Below, in pieces: positions 45,546 to 56,379 of a DNA stretch of 64,000 nucleotides. The first letter of the stretch is position 1; every line of letters starts with the position of its first letter. Below the pieces are notes generated by a model. That model made no database searches and was not told the DNA's origin. It saw only the letters and a list, made by a program, of their open reading frames with translations. This stretch comes from Hydnum rufescens UP504 (lineage: Eukaryota; Basidiomycota; Agaricomycetes; Cantharellales; Hydnaceae): assembly GCA_014904985.1 (NCBI GenBank), contig MU128938.1, forward strand, positions 302,097-366,096. The letters run 5' to 3'. A program made the position numbers and the translations under genes.

Positions 45546-46266
45546 TTGATTGAAGCCTCAGAGCTTATAGAGCTTGGCTTCTGTGATGCAAAGACACTTC
45601 AGAAAGCTCCAGAAGGCTTCAGAAGACATGAAGCTTATGCTTCAAAGGCTCAGAATAAGGACCATGCTTATTTTGGTTCTCAGGCTTCAAGGCCTTCACA
45701 AGTCTCTGAACCCATTCTTAGTTTTCCTGATGCTACTCATACTAAAGTCATTAATCCCATTCACTATCATAACCCACCATCATCTCAGTCCCAGGAATAC
45801 ATGGGTGCCTTGGTTGCCAATATGTTGCAGAGTCAGCATCTTGTCATAAATGCAATCAACTATGGCTTGGGCTCAGGGTATCAATATTCACCTATGTATG
45901 ACTTTGCCACCATTCCTTCCAGTGGCTATGCCATTGCCCCCATCAAGGGACAGAACATCTTTGCTAATTGCAACATCCATACCCAGAAGAATACATATGG
46001 TACTATTCCTGAACCTCCAACTGAGACTCTTGTCAGCAAGGGCCAGCCAAATGGTCAAGAAGGGGCTTCCAGATGATAATTACTTTTCCATGCCTTACAC
46101 TCAGGCAAGTCCTGAAGCTCCATGGCCCACTGATGAGGAGGCTGCATATGCTGCCAACCCAATGGGTTATCACCAGGAACTCCCAATTGAAGGTTCAGAG
46201 TGGCATTACATGGATAACCCAGCCCAAGAGGATCCCACACCAGGTTACAAGTACAACTATCAGTAA
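45546..46266 (+). pseudogene. Unknown ORF pair, one frame change
   Basis: A 176-codon frame (45546-46076) rich in Ser, Gln, Pro and Tyr (SRPSQVSEPILSFPDA, NYGLGSGYQYSPMYDFA) gives way to another frame that continues to 46266 (YTQASPEAPWPTDEEAAYAA..). The change near 46060 could be a 1-nt indel. The composition resembles a disordered C-terminal region. The listed start is not ATG, so the true start is unknown. Confidence 0.4.
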
Positions 46267-46269
46267 CTA

Positions 46270-46995
46270 GTCCAATAAATCAAACTTTGTTCACCTTGAG
46301 GCAGAATAAGAGGAATTGGCAAGCTGGTGATTATAAACTCAATGTTCTTGTACTTCAGAAATGGGCTGGAATACATTTATGTTCAATATAGATATATCCT
46401 GCACTTGAACCAACCATAGGCTTTGTCTGCCATGACTGACCCACATGCTTGATAGAGGAATGGAATGGGCACATCCTTATGTGTAACAAGAATACATTTG
46501 TCTATAGTACTTAGTGAATATACATTCACAGCTTATGTAATTAGTTCTCACATTCATGAGGCTGCAGCATTTTCCAAATGAAATACATCTTTTTTTCCTA
46601 CACTCTAACTGCTGTTGCTAAGGTCACACTTCATCTCTTGTAGCCATTTGTACAAATGATACAACCCAGCCACATTCCTGCACTCCTCTCTGCTTACTCT
46701 AGACTCTACAACTCATAGGCCATACCTCTGATGACCATAAGTACAGGTGTGTGCTGTAGTGTCTATATGCCTGCCAGAAGTGCAACTCATTGTGTTTATT
46801 AACCTTTAAAACATCGCTACCTTCCCTTTCCTATTCCCACTCCCTGTCCATCTCTAAAACATGGGAAGGCAAGTGCCCAACATGGAATATGAGAACAGAA
46901 CAAGAGGCCAGTGCCAATCATGCTGCTTTCACTATTTCCCCCATAGGTTTCACCTTGTTACCATCAACCCTCAACCCTCAACTCTCAACTCTTGG
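46270..46995. other. Stretch without a supported gene
   Basis: CpG-poor and AT-rich. No repeat or ORF recognised. Confidence 0.5.
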
Positions 46996-46998
46996 CTC

Positions 46999-47636
46999 TC
47001 ATGCCCCCAACTTGGGTGCATCTGTTATATGATGGATATCCTCATTATAGTTCCATTGAAGCCATGCTTTTATGGACAAGAATGACTGCTCTATGGGGTT
47101 GTAGTCAGGTAAATATTGTGGCAAATACATCAGTTTTCCACCTAATGAAAAGTAAGTATGGAAAAATTGGCCCAAAAGGCATGACATACCAACTTCTCCC
47201 CCAATAATATCTTGAACAACTGGTCCATAATGGAGTGGACAGTTGTCCAAGAGGAGGACACTGTGCAGGCTGGGGTAAGGGTGCATTATGGGAGCCTAGC
47301 AAGCAACCCATAAAGCAAATCAGATCAGGGAACTTGTCACATTCAATGCACTTACCACATGTTCCCACAGAAATTTTTCAAACATCTCACCTGTAACAGC
47401 ACCCTCAAATACCTCATATGCAAGATATCCATCAATACCAAGAAGTGGAAGGATCAAATACCACTTGCCATGGATAAATGGTTCCTGGGAATAACAGCAC
47501 ACCCCAAGGCAAGAGTAGCCCCATCTCCTGGATATGTTCTTCTTGTCCTTTGAGCTCTCATCTGTACAGACAAGCATTTCTGGATGAGTAATGACCTCTG
47601 CCATCTCATTGATGAATGCAGCATGGAGAACTTTGT
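46999..47636 (-). pseudogene. Tc1/mariner-like (IS630 type) transposase, DDE domain with intron
   Basis: Exon 1 (47636-47356): FINEMAEVITHPEMLVCTDES with the first Asp, SRRWGYS, LLPLLGIDGYLAYEVFEG, WEHV. A 60-nt intron runs from 47355 to 47296 (GTAAGT..GCTAG). Exon 2 (47295-46999): SVLLLDNCPLHYG (second Asp), YLPQYLPDYNPIEQSFLSIKAWL (catalytic Glu). All three catalytic residues and the family's PDYNPIE block are kept. The N-terminal DNA-binding half is missing where the 47.65-kb repeat begins, so the copy is truncated. Confidence 0.85.
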
Positions 47637-47653
47637 TCCATTCTTTTTCCTTG

Positions 47654-47855
47654 ATTAGGGGGTTTCACAATACACAAATAACATTCCAAATAGCATCCAA
47701 ATGAGTTCCAAATGAGTTTCCAAATGAAGTCCAAACATGATTTGGAAAGTGATTTGGGACACTTTTGGAGACCTGTTTGGAGCTCTTGAGCTCCAAACTG
47801 CTTGTCCAAAAGTCTTCCAAATCACTTCCCTCCAAATCCAACTACCCATAACCTC
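47654..47855 (+). mobile_element. Repeat/MITE family M2, copy 1 (continues after the solo LTR at 48368)
   Basis: Starts TTAGGGGGTTTCACAATACA and contains GGAGCTC..GAGCTCC and CCAAATGAG words. It matches 50030-50260 in reverse, including ACCTCCATCTTAGC on the far side of the LTR at 48368-48385, which shows that the LTR landed inside it. Confidence 0.7.
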
Positions 47856-48367
47856 TGTTAGTGGTGTGTAAGCCCAGTGGGCACATGGCTTCACTGATGA
47901 CTCATAAACTTGTTGTATACTGTATACTCATTTCCCTCCTTTATTTGCTTCTTACTTCCTTCCCCCACAACCAGTGGAAAGCTTCTCCCACAGGGAGTTT
48001 GGTGCTGCCCCAGGTTTAGCTAACTTCTGCTTACTTAATAGTGTAGCAGTCTAGTAGCCAATCTGGGTTGTCCCAAATGTATCTTTTTCCTCCACTCACT
48101 CAGTCTGCTAACTGCAGTGTACTGAACCATACACTGCAATCTACATACTGTGTGACCTCCTCTATGAATATCTTCAGTCCTACCATACCTGGAAGTCCAC
48201 CTGCCTCATCAGGTAACCCCTGTCCAACTGTCCTCAGCTGACCCACTCTTCCTTCTGGTCCAATCCCTACTCTGTTGAACAATGGTCACTGTCATAAGCC
48301 TAGTCTGGAGCCCCCTCCTCTAGTCACATGTCATCATGACCTTAGTTCAGATACAACTGAACTAACA
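47856..48367 (+). mobile_element. Solo LTR related to the chromovirus LTR
   Basis: 512 bp, TGTTAGTGGTG..GAACTAACA, flanked by the perfect 5-bp duplication ACCTC (47851-47855 and 48368-48372). It shares GGAAAGCTTCTCC, TTTGGTGCTGCCCC and CAGTGTACTG blocks with the LTRs at 5.7 and 15.2 kb in opposite orientation. A solo LTR forms by recombination between two LTRs of a full element. Confidence 0.92.
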
Positions 48368-48428
48368 ACCTCCATCTTAGCTCTGCTACCTCCTCCCTCA
48401 GTGTTTGCCTTTTCAATGTTGTTTCTTC

Positions 48429-49896
48429 ATGCCCATGGCAAAGTGTGCCACTGGACAGGCTGCTGCTGCTGCTGCCCCCACCCTTGATCTCACTAAGAAT
48501 AGGTGAGTCTGCAAACCCACCCCAAGAGTAAAGGAGTCTGTGGAAGTATCTCCACCATCCAAGCTGAGTGTCAAATGTGCTAAAAAACCTAGTATTCCAT
48601 GGTCTAAGCACCCAGAGTGGACAGATATACTTGTTTCAGCTCTCCTTGATAATTCAAAGCCTTGCCAAGGACTCTTTAGCTTTTCTAAGCATGATCAGCC
48701 TGGGGCTCAAACTAGTGGCACCTGTAAGAGTGATCATCATGAAGAATTAGCTGCACTGATCTTCAAGGACCATCTGGACTATGAAACTGAGTATATGGCA
48801 GATCCTGGGAGATTTGGGAGAGCAGTTGAAGGCCATCTTAGCAGGTATGTGTATAACTTTCTGGACCCCACATACTTTCTAACTACTTGCTATGGATAGT
48901 TTGAAAGATTCTTACAAGGCATTCCAGGTGAAACTTGGTGGGACAGGTGCTGGTTTGGCCATCAGCCAAGCTACCAATGGTTCAAAGTGTGCCAATATGA
49001 TCAGTACAATTACCATTATTATGATTATGCCTAGCCACTGAGTTATTTTCTCCTGGAGAACAATTCCAGCAAGACTTTCCCCGGTATGAAGATCTCCATA
49101 GCATGTGGAGGGAAAATCCATCCTACAATCCCATTGGTGTTGCCAATATGTCAACCATAAGTGGCTCTCAACAGGCTGAGGATTTGGCAAACCTGTATGC
49201 ATCTCACAATAACAAAGAAGGTGACAACAAACACCTTGATGACTCACCAGACATCAAAGGCAAGGAAACTAAGCTTGATCCCAATGGTGCTGATGACAAT
49301 TTTGATCACTTCATACACATGAGCCCTGGTCCTGAGGAAAAGGTCATTTGACACATGTTCTTACATGTATCAGCACCACTGACTAAAAATGAGCAGCTAT
49401 CACATCATAGAACAGGAAGACACACCTCCTCCATTGCATCCCAGTCCTCCCACTCAGCCTCTCTCTCCACCTATCACACATGCTGCACCCCCAATGATGA
49501 AAAAAACAGAAGTTGATCAGCAGACCAACACCTGAACCCTCAACTCTCACAGCTTCAAAACATAAATGTGGAAGCAATATTATTGAGACATTTGATGAAG
49601 TTTCTCACCAAGATGATGCCATGATGAAAGCTCGCCTGGATGCCTCCACCTAGATTCATCTTTGTGAGCTTGAATTGAAAGCTCAAGAAAAGCAGGAGGA
49701 ATGTGCAGCTGTGGAGCATAAATCAATGTGTAAATATGAGATGCAGAATCAGCACCAGAAGTACATGCTCCAGATGCAGCTCCTATTAATGCAGCTTCAA
49801 CTTCAAATGGCACAGGCTAAGTCAGGCTCATCTTCAGTGTTGCTTGGTCTTGATGGCTTCAAGATGGATGGTCTTAGTATGCCAGTGGATCCCTGA
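48429..49896 (+). pseudogene. Hypothetical SANT/Myb-like gene of a fungal repeat-associated type
   Basis: ATG at 48429, then an Ala run and an in-frame TGA. The next block, WSKHPEWTDILVSALLDN (near 48610), has the spacing of a SANT/Myb-like helix, with KDHLDYETEYMADPGRFGRA following. Intron 48845-48899 (GTATGT..GGATAG), then SLKDSYKAFQVKLGGTGAGL. Further blocks: FPRYEDLHSMWRENPSYNPI (near 49110), acidic tail to 49351, and a Gln-rich coiled coil (49675-49896, ELKAQEKQEECAAVEH..QMQLLLMQLQLQM). LGxTGAGL and DLH..WR..P.YNP.G blocks recur in hypothetical proteins of mushroom genomes. Function unknown. Confidence 0.5.
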
Positions 49897-50029
49897 CAGA
49901 AGTTCAAGCACTTCATTCCAGTAGTGTTGTCTAAGCTGTGCTGCATATGTTAATATGCAGTGGTAAATACTTTCACAATGTGATAGCGCTGGCATTGCAT
50001 CACAACAGCAAGGAGAGACAAGGAGTTTA

Positions 50030-50260
50030 GGATTAGGGATGGGGCTAAGATGGAGGTAACAGGTAACTGGATTTGGAGGGAAGGCTTTTGGAAAGCTTTT
50101 GGACAAGCAGTTTGGAGCTCTTGAGCTCCAAACACATCCCAAAAGTGTCCCAAATCACTTTCCAAATCATGTTTGGACTTCATTTGGAAACTCATTTGGA
50201 ACTCATTCAAATGCTATTTGGAATGTTATTTGTGTATCATGAAACCCCCTATTGACACTT
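50030..50260 (-). mobile_element. Repeat/MITE family M2, copy 2
   Basis: The reverse complement matches 47654-47855 nearly throughout (ATAGGGGGTTTCAT.., ACATTCCAAATAGC, GGAGCTC centre) and continues ACCTCCATCTTAGCC. It lies between the SANT-like gene and the inverted-repeat arm. Confidence 0.75.
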
Positions 50261-50685
50261 ATTTCTGAGTTATGCACAAGTCATTGGGCACACACTTTAT
50301 TGTGGCTTTCGACACAAATACCACATGAGAGGTTCTCAGTCAGTCCTGAATCTCATCCAATTACAATGTATGATCATGATCAAGAAATTTTTCAATGAAA
50401 TCAACATCCTCACCACTGAGAACATGTTTGCAACCCTTTCCTTCAAGGTATGGATTGTACAGAAGACCATGGTGAGAATCATGAATCATTATTGAGAGTA
50501 GTGTAGACAAGAGTGCACCTGACTCCAAGAGTGCCACAAATCTGCAGGGGAGTCAAGCCTTTAGATCACTAGAGTATGGCTTAGGCATAGTGTGAATGAG
50601 GGAGATGTGGCTGATGGTAGCTTACCACAGCTCAAAGTCAGCTCAGGCCATGAGTCAAGTTGCCCAGAACTTACCTCAAAGCTGT
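50261..50685. other. Stretch without a supported gene
   Basis: One short plus-strand run near 50320-50400 has a spacing vaguely like Harbinger transposase N-termini, but stops interrupt it. I do not call it. Confidence 0.4.
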
Positions 50686-51523
50686 CAGGATCAAATTGAC
50701 ATTTGCTTCTGCCTGTGGACTTACCTATCAGAGTATCATTCTTTGTTGACTCTATCATATGGTGCCTACTTCTTCAAATGCACTCATCTCCTCTCTCCCC
50801 CCATTCAGTAAGGGGGTTATTGTCATCCTTGCCATTATTGGCATTTCTCTTATTATTATTGCCCTCATACTATTGGACCTCAACCAGCAGGCCATGGGCT
50901 GGGTAGTCAACCAGTGGCAGCATTGGCACCCTTGTCAGCACCCCTCATTCCCTCACTCCCTGCATGAGTCCATGCAGTTGCTAATCCATACTCCTCCTCC
51001 TCCTCCTCCTCCTACTCTGCCCCCAGTCCCTGAATCCACACCACCTGTCCCAATCCCTACTCCCTCAGCATCACTACAGTCTTTCAACTCCTTTGACTCC
51101 TTTGGAGTACCTAGTCATACACTGCCTTGGAAGTATATACACTAAGGGGGATGCATATGGAAGTTAGGGCATAGCCATGTGGAGGTGTGCACAGGATTCA
51201 TAACATGGCTGCATCAGCTTAGTGAGGCTTAGTGATGGCAGCTGTGGAGGCTGACTGATGGGCTGTGTCTGTGATGGAGATGTGTCATCTTGATGGGCTG
51301 TGGTGGCTGTGGTGGCTGTGTGCAGGAAGTAGTACTTATAGCCCTTCACAGTTGGGGGATCACCAGTTTTGACCTCTGAGGATTCCCACTGCAATAGGTG
51401 CAAGACTTGTGTGTCCCTTGTTGTGTGGTGTATACTCAGGATTCCCACTGTGATAGCATGTGGTTAATTAATCTCTTTCCTCTTTCTCTTTGTGGCTTCA
51501 ATGGCAATGTTGCCCTGACAAAA
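50686..51523 (+). repeat. Inverted repeat arm, left
   Basis: From GTCAGGATCAAATTGACATT to the TTTGTGGCTT region near 51500, this stretch is repeated in inverted orientation at 53727-54571. The arm holds the small membrane-protein ORF. The match includes non-coding text (CACAGTTGGGGGATCACCAG, ATTCCCACTGTGATAG), so the whole unit was duplicated. Confidence 0.85.
50759..51145 (+). CDS. Small membrane protein with proline-rich tail, copy 1
   Basis: 128 codons from ATG at 50759. Residues 1-18 polar (SSNALISSLPPF), 19-39 one strong transmembrane helix (GVIVILAIIGISLIIIALIL), then WVVNQWQHWHPCQH, then a proline-rich tail (TPPPPPPPTLPPVPE) and a conserved end (LPWKYIH). A single-pass protein with N-terminal signal anchor is likely. 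The copy at 54498-54121 is also open over the same length, with substitutions concentrated outside the helix and W-rich segment. No family recognised. Confidence 0.55.
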   Translation: MVPTSSNALISSLPPFSKGVIVILAIIGISLIIIALILLDLNQQAMGWVVNQWQHWHPCQHPSFPHSLHESMQLLIHTPPPPPPPTLPPVPESTPPVPIPTPSASLQSFNSFDSFGVPSHTLPWKYIH

Positions 51524-51539
51524 GCCAAGTTGAGCCCAA

Positions 51540-51845
51540 CTGATCCCCAACTGAATAGGGGATTTCATGCACCCCAAATTGTCCCCAAATTGCTCCCAAA
51601 TAGTGTAGCCAAATGATATTCAAGAGTTTCACAAAAACTGATTTGAGCATGATTTGAAAAGTGATTTGGGGCCACCTGAGCCCCAAATCACTTTTTAAAT
51701 CACTCCCAAATCCATTTTTGAAAGGAAATGTGAAGATTTGGACACTTTTGAGAAGTGATTTGGAGCTCAGGTAGCTCCAAATCCATTTTCAAATCACTCA
51801 CAAGCCAGTTTTGGGGAAACTCCCAAATCTCATTTGACTACAGTG
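51540..51845 (+). mobile_element. Diverged M2-like repeat
   Basis: Starts ATAGGGGATTTCATGCACC and has the same CCAAATC/GATTTGG build, with two internal inverted repeats (GATTTGGGGC..GCCCCAAATC; GATTTGGAGCTC..AGCTCCAAATC). Clearly related in style to the copies at 47.7 and 50.1 kb, but much diverged. Confidence 0.6.
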
Positions 51846-51849
51846 TCAC

Positions 51850-52440
51850 AAGTCATACTCATAACCTCTTACATAACCTCATCATGTGACCCCTCCTCAT
51901 TGCACCACATATCATACCATGTATCATACTGCATATTGTACCACCTATACACCTCCACCCTCCTTAATAATTCCTCTTACCAATCCCTTCATCTACTAAG
52001 GTAGATGACATACAAAAGTCATCACTATGCTGGCTAATGCCAATGTGGCTGTGCAGTGCAAAAATCATCAACACAGATTCTTAGATTGAGTCTGGACAAG
52101 GTAACTGTAATGGGGTTGGTTAGAAATACCCTTTATGGTTTTTTAACTATATGTACTGGAATTACTGGACTGATTTTGAGGCCATCCATTCCTGTATCAT
52201 CCCTCATGTTGCATCCACAGGCATCTGATGGTGCCCATGATATTTTCTCATGGCCCATGCAGCCTCTCAGCCATCCATGTAGTGCAGAGACTGGTTTGAA
52301 AACCTAAGGACATGAATCAGATGAAGTTATGACTGGGGATTAAGAGCCTCAGTCACCTACCACCATATTGAAAGTATGGAGACTCTATTGAGTGCAGCCT
52401 TTGAGTTCCTTTCAACATCCTCTATCTTGGAAGATGGTGG
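51850..52440. other. Stretch without a supported gene
   Basis: No domain or repeat recognised. Adjoins the 3' side of the transposase at 52447. Confidence 0.5.
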
Positions 52441-52446
52441 TGCTTC

Positions 52447-53689
52447 TCAATATTCCTCCTTGGCAAAGCCCCACACCTGCTCAATGAAGTTCAATTCACA
52501 ATGAAACTTTGGTAAGAATAGCACATCAAAGCCTCTGGCTTTGCAATGCACCATTAGCAGGCATGGAACATTGATGAAGTTGGCTGAATAAAAAAGAATG
52601 TTCCAACAACAGCAGTTGTTGGAAATAGACTGGCAGCTGAAGTTTGGACACTGAGTGTGAAGTGAATTAATTTTTTGATGTCCATGCTCATTCAAAATCT
52701 GTGCCATTCCCTTGAATTTGCCTGGGTGTACCAGGTGATCATCTGGGAAGTAAAGAGTCTGTTGTTGGCCATTGAAAGCTGTGTTGGCCATGCATTTGAC
52801 CTCAGTGTGTGGCTTTCCATTCAGGACATAAATGGTTTTTCCATTTGGATCATGTGTGGGGACAGTCATGCCCCAATGCTTGGGGTTACAAGGCATATGG
52901 AGAACAGAGAGAGCATCCTTGGCATGCTTAGCATGTGTATGAGCATTGTCAAAGACAAAGACATGTTTTTCATTCAGGTACTTTTGAGACAGGATGTCCT
53001 TAGCTCAAGTAGCCTGTTGCAGTACTTCTTAATTAGAGAAATATCCCTCACAATTCTTTCCAGGCTTAAGCAGAACACATGCATCACAGTCATCTCCTTG
53101 CAACCAACCATAGTCAGCAGATACAAAGTCGGCAACCATCAGAGAAGCCCCATCTCCCTTGGCATATGGCTTGGCAGACTCAGAATCATGGACCCAGCAA
53201 ACTTTGTGGCAATTGTGAGCATAGAAGATTGATTCATCATGGAACCAGACAACAGTCCATTTTTCAGGGGGTGATGTGGGAACTTCCTCCTTTCCCTCAT
53301 CATCCCACTTCCACATTGACTTTGCATACTCTGCCACAGCTGGAAAAAACACACTCTGGCAATCTTGTATGACATCCTCACACTCATGGCCATCTGAGTA
53401 CTGGCCTTTCTGTTCCTTCTGCCAATTGTAGCCCATGATCCAAAGCCAGTGCTGTGTGGTTCAAAGTGAAATCAGCTTGTTGCTTAGTCATATCTTCATC
53501 TCTGGAGTGCTCAAAAATTGCACAATATCTGTAGCAGCAATGTAAGGCCCAATGCCACAAAGGTGAGTCTGGATTTTGTGTCTGACATCCTTGTCCATAA
53601 GGAGTACTGACGACTTCCATGTCCCATAGATATTCCTCAGAAATGTTGTGAGGTCTGACATGTATGCATGACACCACTTTCAAAGGCAT
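52447..53689 (-). pseudogene. DDE transposase of a basidiomycete Tc1/mariner-like type
   Basis: Three open blocks in order: 53689-53384 (Cys/His-containing upstream part), 53436-53029 (KWTVVWFHDESIFYAHN with an Asp, KGDGASLMVADFVSADYGW, AGKN-like GKNCEGYF) and 52896-52447 (NPKHWGMTVPTHDPNGK, PGKFKGMAQILNEHG, CKARGFDVLFLPKFHCELNF, IEQVWG with the catalytic Glu). These blocks recur in fungal DDE transposases. The blocks lie in different frames; introns or indels separate them. The right inverted-repeat arm lies immediately upstream. Confidence 0.75.
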
Positions 53690-53726
53690 GATGCATAAGA
53701 GGTGCCTTCATTCCATGTGATTGAAA

Positions 53727-54571
53727 CTGTGAGGGCGACACTGCCATCAAAGCCACAAACAGAAAGAGGAAAGAGATTAATTAACCACACGCTATCACAG
53801 TGGGAATACTGAGTATACACCACACAACAAGGGACACACAAGTCTCGCACCTATCACAGTGGGAATCCTGAGAGATCAAAACTGGTGATCCCCCAACTGT
53901 GAAGGGCTATAAATACTATTTCCTGCACACAGCCTCCAACCTTCCAGAGCCTTCCACCGTCTTCCATAACCTTCTGGATCCTCCTAGAATGCCGGCTCCA
54001 CAGCCCATCAGTCAGCCTCCACAGCCACCATCACTAAGCCTCACTAAGCTGATGCAGCCGTGTTACAAATCCTGTGTGCACCTCCACATGGCTATGCCCC
54101 AACTTCCATATGTATCCCCCTTAGCATATGTACTTCCAAGGCAGTGTATGCCTGGGTACTCCAAAGGTGTCCAAAGTGTCAAAGGACTGTAATGATGTGG
54201 ATGGAGTACGGATTGGGACAGGTGATGTGGATTCAGGGACTGGGGGTAGAGGAGGAGGAGGGGGAGTCTGGATTGGCAACTCCATGGACTCACATGGGGA
54301 GCAAGGGAATGACAGGTGCTGACAAGGGTGCCAATGCTGCCACTGGTTGACTACCCAGCCCATAGCCCACTGGCCAAGGCCTGATAGAATGAGGGCAATA
54401 ATAATAAGAGAAATGCCAATAATGGCAAGGATGACAATAACCCCCATAGTGAATGGAGGGAGAGAGGAGACAAGAGCATTTGAGGAAGTAGGCGCCATAT
54501 GATAGGGTTGATGAAGAATGATACTCTGATGGGTAAGTCCTTAGGCAGAAGCAAATGTCAATTTGATCCTG
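53727..54571 (-). repeat. Inverted repeat arm, right
   Basis: Partner of 50686-51523. It differs by a ~60-bp block near 53930-53995 (CCTTCCAGAGCCTTCC..) that replaces CTGTGGTGGCTGTG text in the left arm. It starts 38 bp upstream of the transposase blocks. Confidence 0.85.
54121..54498 (-). CDS. Small membrane protein with proline-rich tail, copy 2
   Basis: 125 codons from ATG at 54498, the inverted partner of 50759-51145. The transmembrane helix and the WVVNQWQHWHPCQH segment are identical, the proline-rich tail is shorter (TPPPPPLPPVPES) and the end is LPWKYIC. It is transcriptionally upstream of, and on the same strand as, the DDE transposase, so it could be an accessory gene of that element. 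Confidence 0.55.
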   Translation of the reverse strand: MAPTSSNALVSSLPPFTMGVIVILAIIGISLIIIALILSGLGQWAMGWVVNQWQHWHPCQHLSFPCSPCESMELPIQTPPPPPLPPVPESTSPVPIRTPSTSLQSFDTLDTFGVPRHTLPWKYIC

Positions 54572-54589
54572 ACAGAAACCCACTGTGAT

Positions 54590-56379
54590 GCCTCAATCCA
54601 GCCTTTCTTGTCACCAAAGGCTGTTGCCTTGGTGCTGTATGCATGTAAGACCATGAGCATCTGCTCATATCACATCTGAGATGGAAGATCCAGCCCTGGA
54701 TCCTTGTGGCCTCCACCTTTATTTCAGGGAGGCCAAACAACCTTCTTGAGTCAGTTGGCAGCTGCAGCCACATCCTCTCTTTTTGGTGCTGGAATGAACA
54801 TATGGATGGAGTGAGTGGTCACATCAGGACTGTTGAGGTCATTCTCAGAACCCACTTCATCCCCCATCATGGGACTGAGAATAAGGAACTGAGGGGAAGG
54901 TAAAGGTGTGGATAGCATTGAAACTTCAATGTTGGGGGACTGACTTCATGCTTGTGGCATCTCTGAGGATATGGCATTGTCAAATCCAGTGTCCAAGAGA
55001 TCAATATCAACTGGGGCAGGGGTAGATGAGGCGATATTACATTTTGGGGAGAAATAGTCATTTATCACATGCTTCTTGTGGTTGTAAGCTGTCTTCCTCT
55101 TCATCTCCTCAATAACACACATGATTCTATTCAATGGTATTCTCACTGGTGAGTAATGAGAGAAGGAGAGCTTAGGCTATGCAATGCTGACTGACCCATA
55201 TCAGGTCAGCCTTCAACTCCCATGCCAGTATGGAAATGCTGAGAACTAAGTCACTTTATTAGCAATGCATACTGCAACAGGGCTATAGGCCAAGCTTACA
55301 ACACAACAGCCATTGGGACAACATCAGTTGAGTGGATGGTAGCAGAGGCAAGAGTGGAGAACACAAATAGACACTTAGACTCAATGAGCATTCAAATGTC
55401 TGTGTCAGGGTCAGCCATATTGGTTCAATCAATCTAGGATAGAGTAGAAAGAAAGAAAAAGGAAATCCATACTTCAGTACAAGGTGCTGTAAGTCACCTC
55501 CTAGGGAGTTGTACCAACACTAACTGGATGGGTGCATAGCAAAGCATTACTTCATCACAGTGTTGGCAACCACCAGCTGATGAGAACACATCAATCCCAA
55601 TATCTTTCAGTGGGGCCTTACCCCAACTCACATGCTGGTGTTGCACCTGTGCATAAAATTTAGTGGCTCAACCAAATTTGGAGCCACATTGTATTTCCCA
55701 AAAGCTCAACGGCCCAGATCCAGCTGAGAAACAGCGGTTATCATGGAAGTGCGGGCTCCGTGAAAAAAAAAATGCTTGGGTGCAAGAAAACACAATTGGC
55801 GCCTTTGTGTTGTGAGGAACAAAAATGGACCCTAGATTCGATCAATCGGCCCGATTTAGAGCTCTGGGATTGAATGTGAGCGGCTGTCACAGTTAGACTC
55901 TCAATCATGGAATTCAAGATTGCCGATTATACCAATGCACATGCACATGAGAATGCCAATAGAGGTGCTAGACTGGCCTTGAAGCATGTTCTCTCCATGG
56001 CGGTAGAACATTAGACTGGCAGCAACTGGAATGCCCGACCCCAAATCGAGCAGATCGATAGAATCTAGGGGGTTTTTTTGCGGCCATCAAGGCCGACGAG
56101 CACGACATAACGGCAAGGGAGATACTTTTGGTCCGAAGAGAATGGATTATTGGAATTCCAATGAGTAATGACTTGCACGAACAAGTCGGAACAGCCCCCT
56201 GTGCTTGATGTCCCGTCGTACTAGAATGCGCTGATAAACTTGCGTTCTCGTCGGGGGGGCGGATCCGCGGATGACGGCACTTAAGAAAAGTTTGACAGAT
56301 CTGACAGATCTATTTATTTCTTCCACTTCTTATAATACTCCCACGCCCCCGCTGTAGTGTTGCGACCTCACCACGCATC
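54590..56379. other. Transition from repeat-rich DNA to host gene island
   Basis: 54590-55700 is CpG-poor with short frames only (largest 71 codons). From about 55710 CpG becomes common. TATTTATTTCTTCC..CTTATAATACTCCC at 56308-56345 is a plausible promoter for the 56380 gene. Confidence 0.5.

Noticed and set aside
50280..50420. Harbinger transposase N-terminus
   Set aside because: Only a faint spacing match with several stops; not enough to call.
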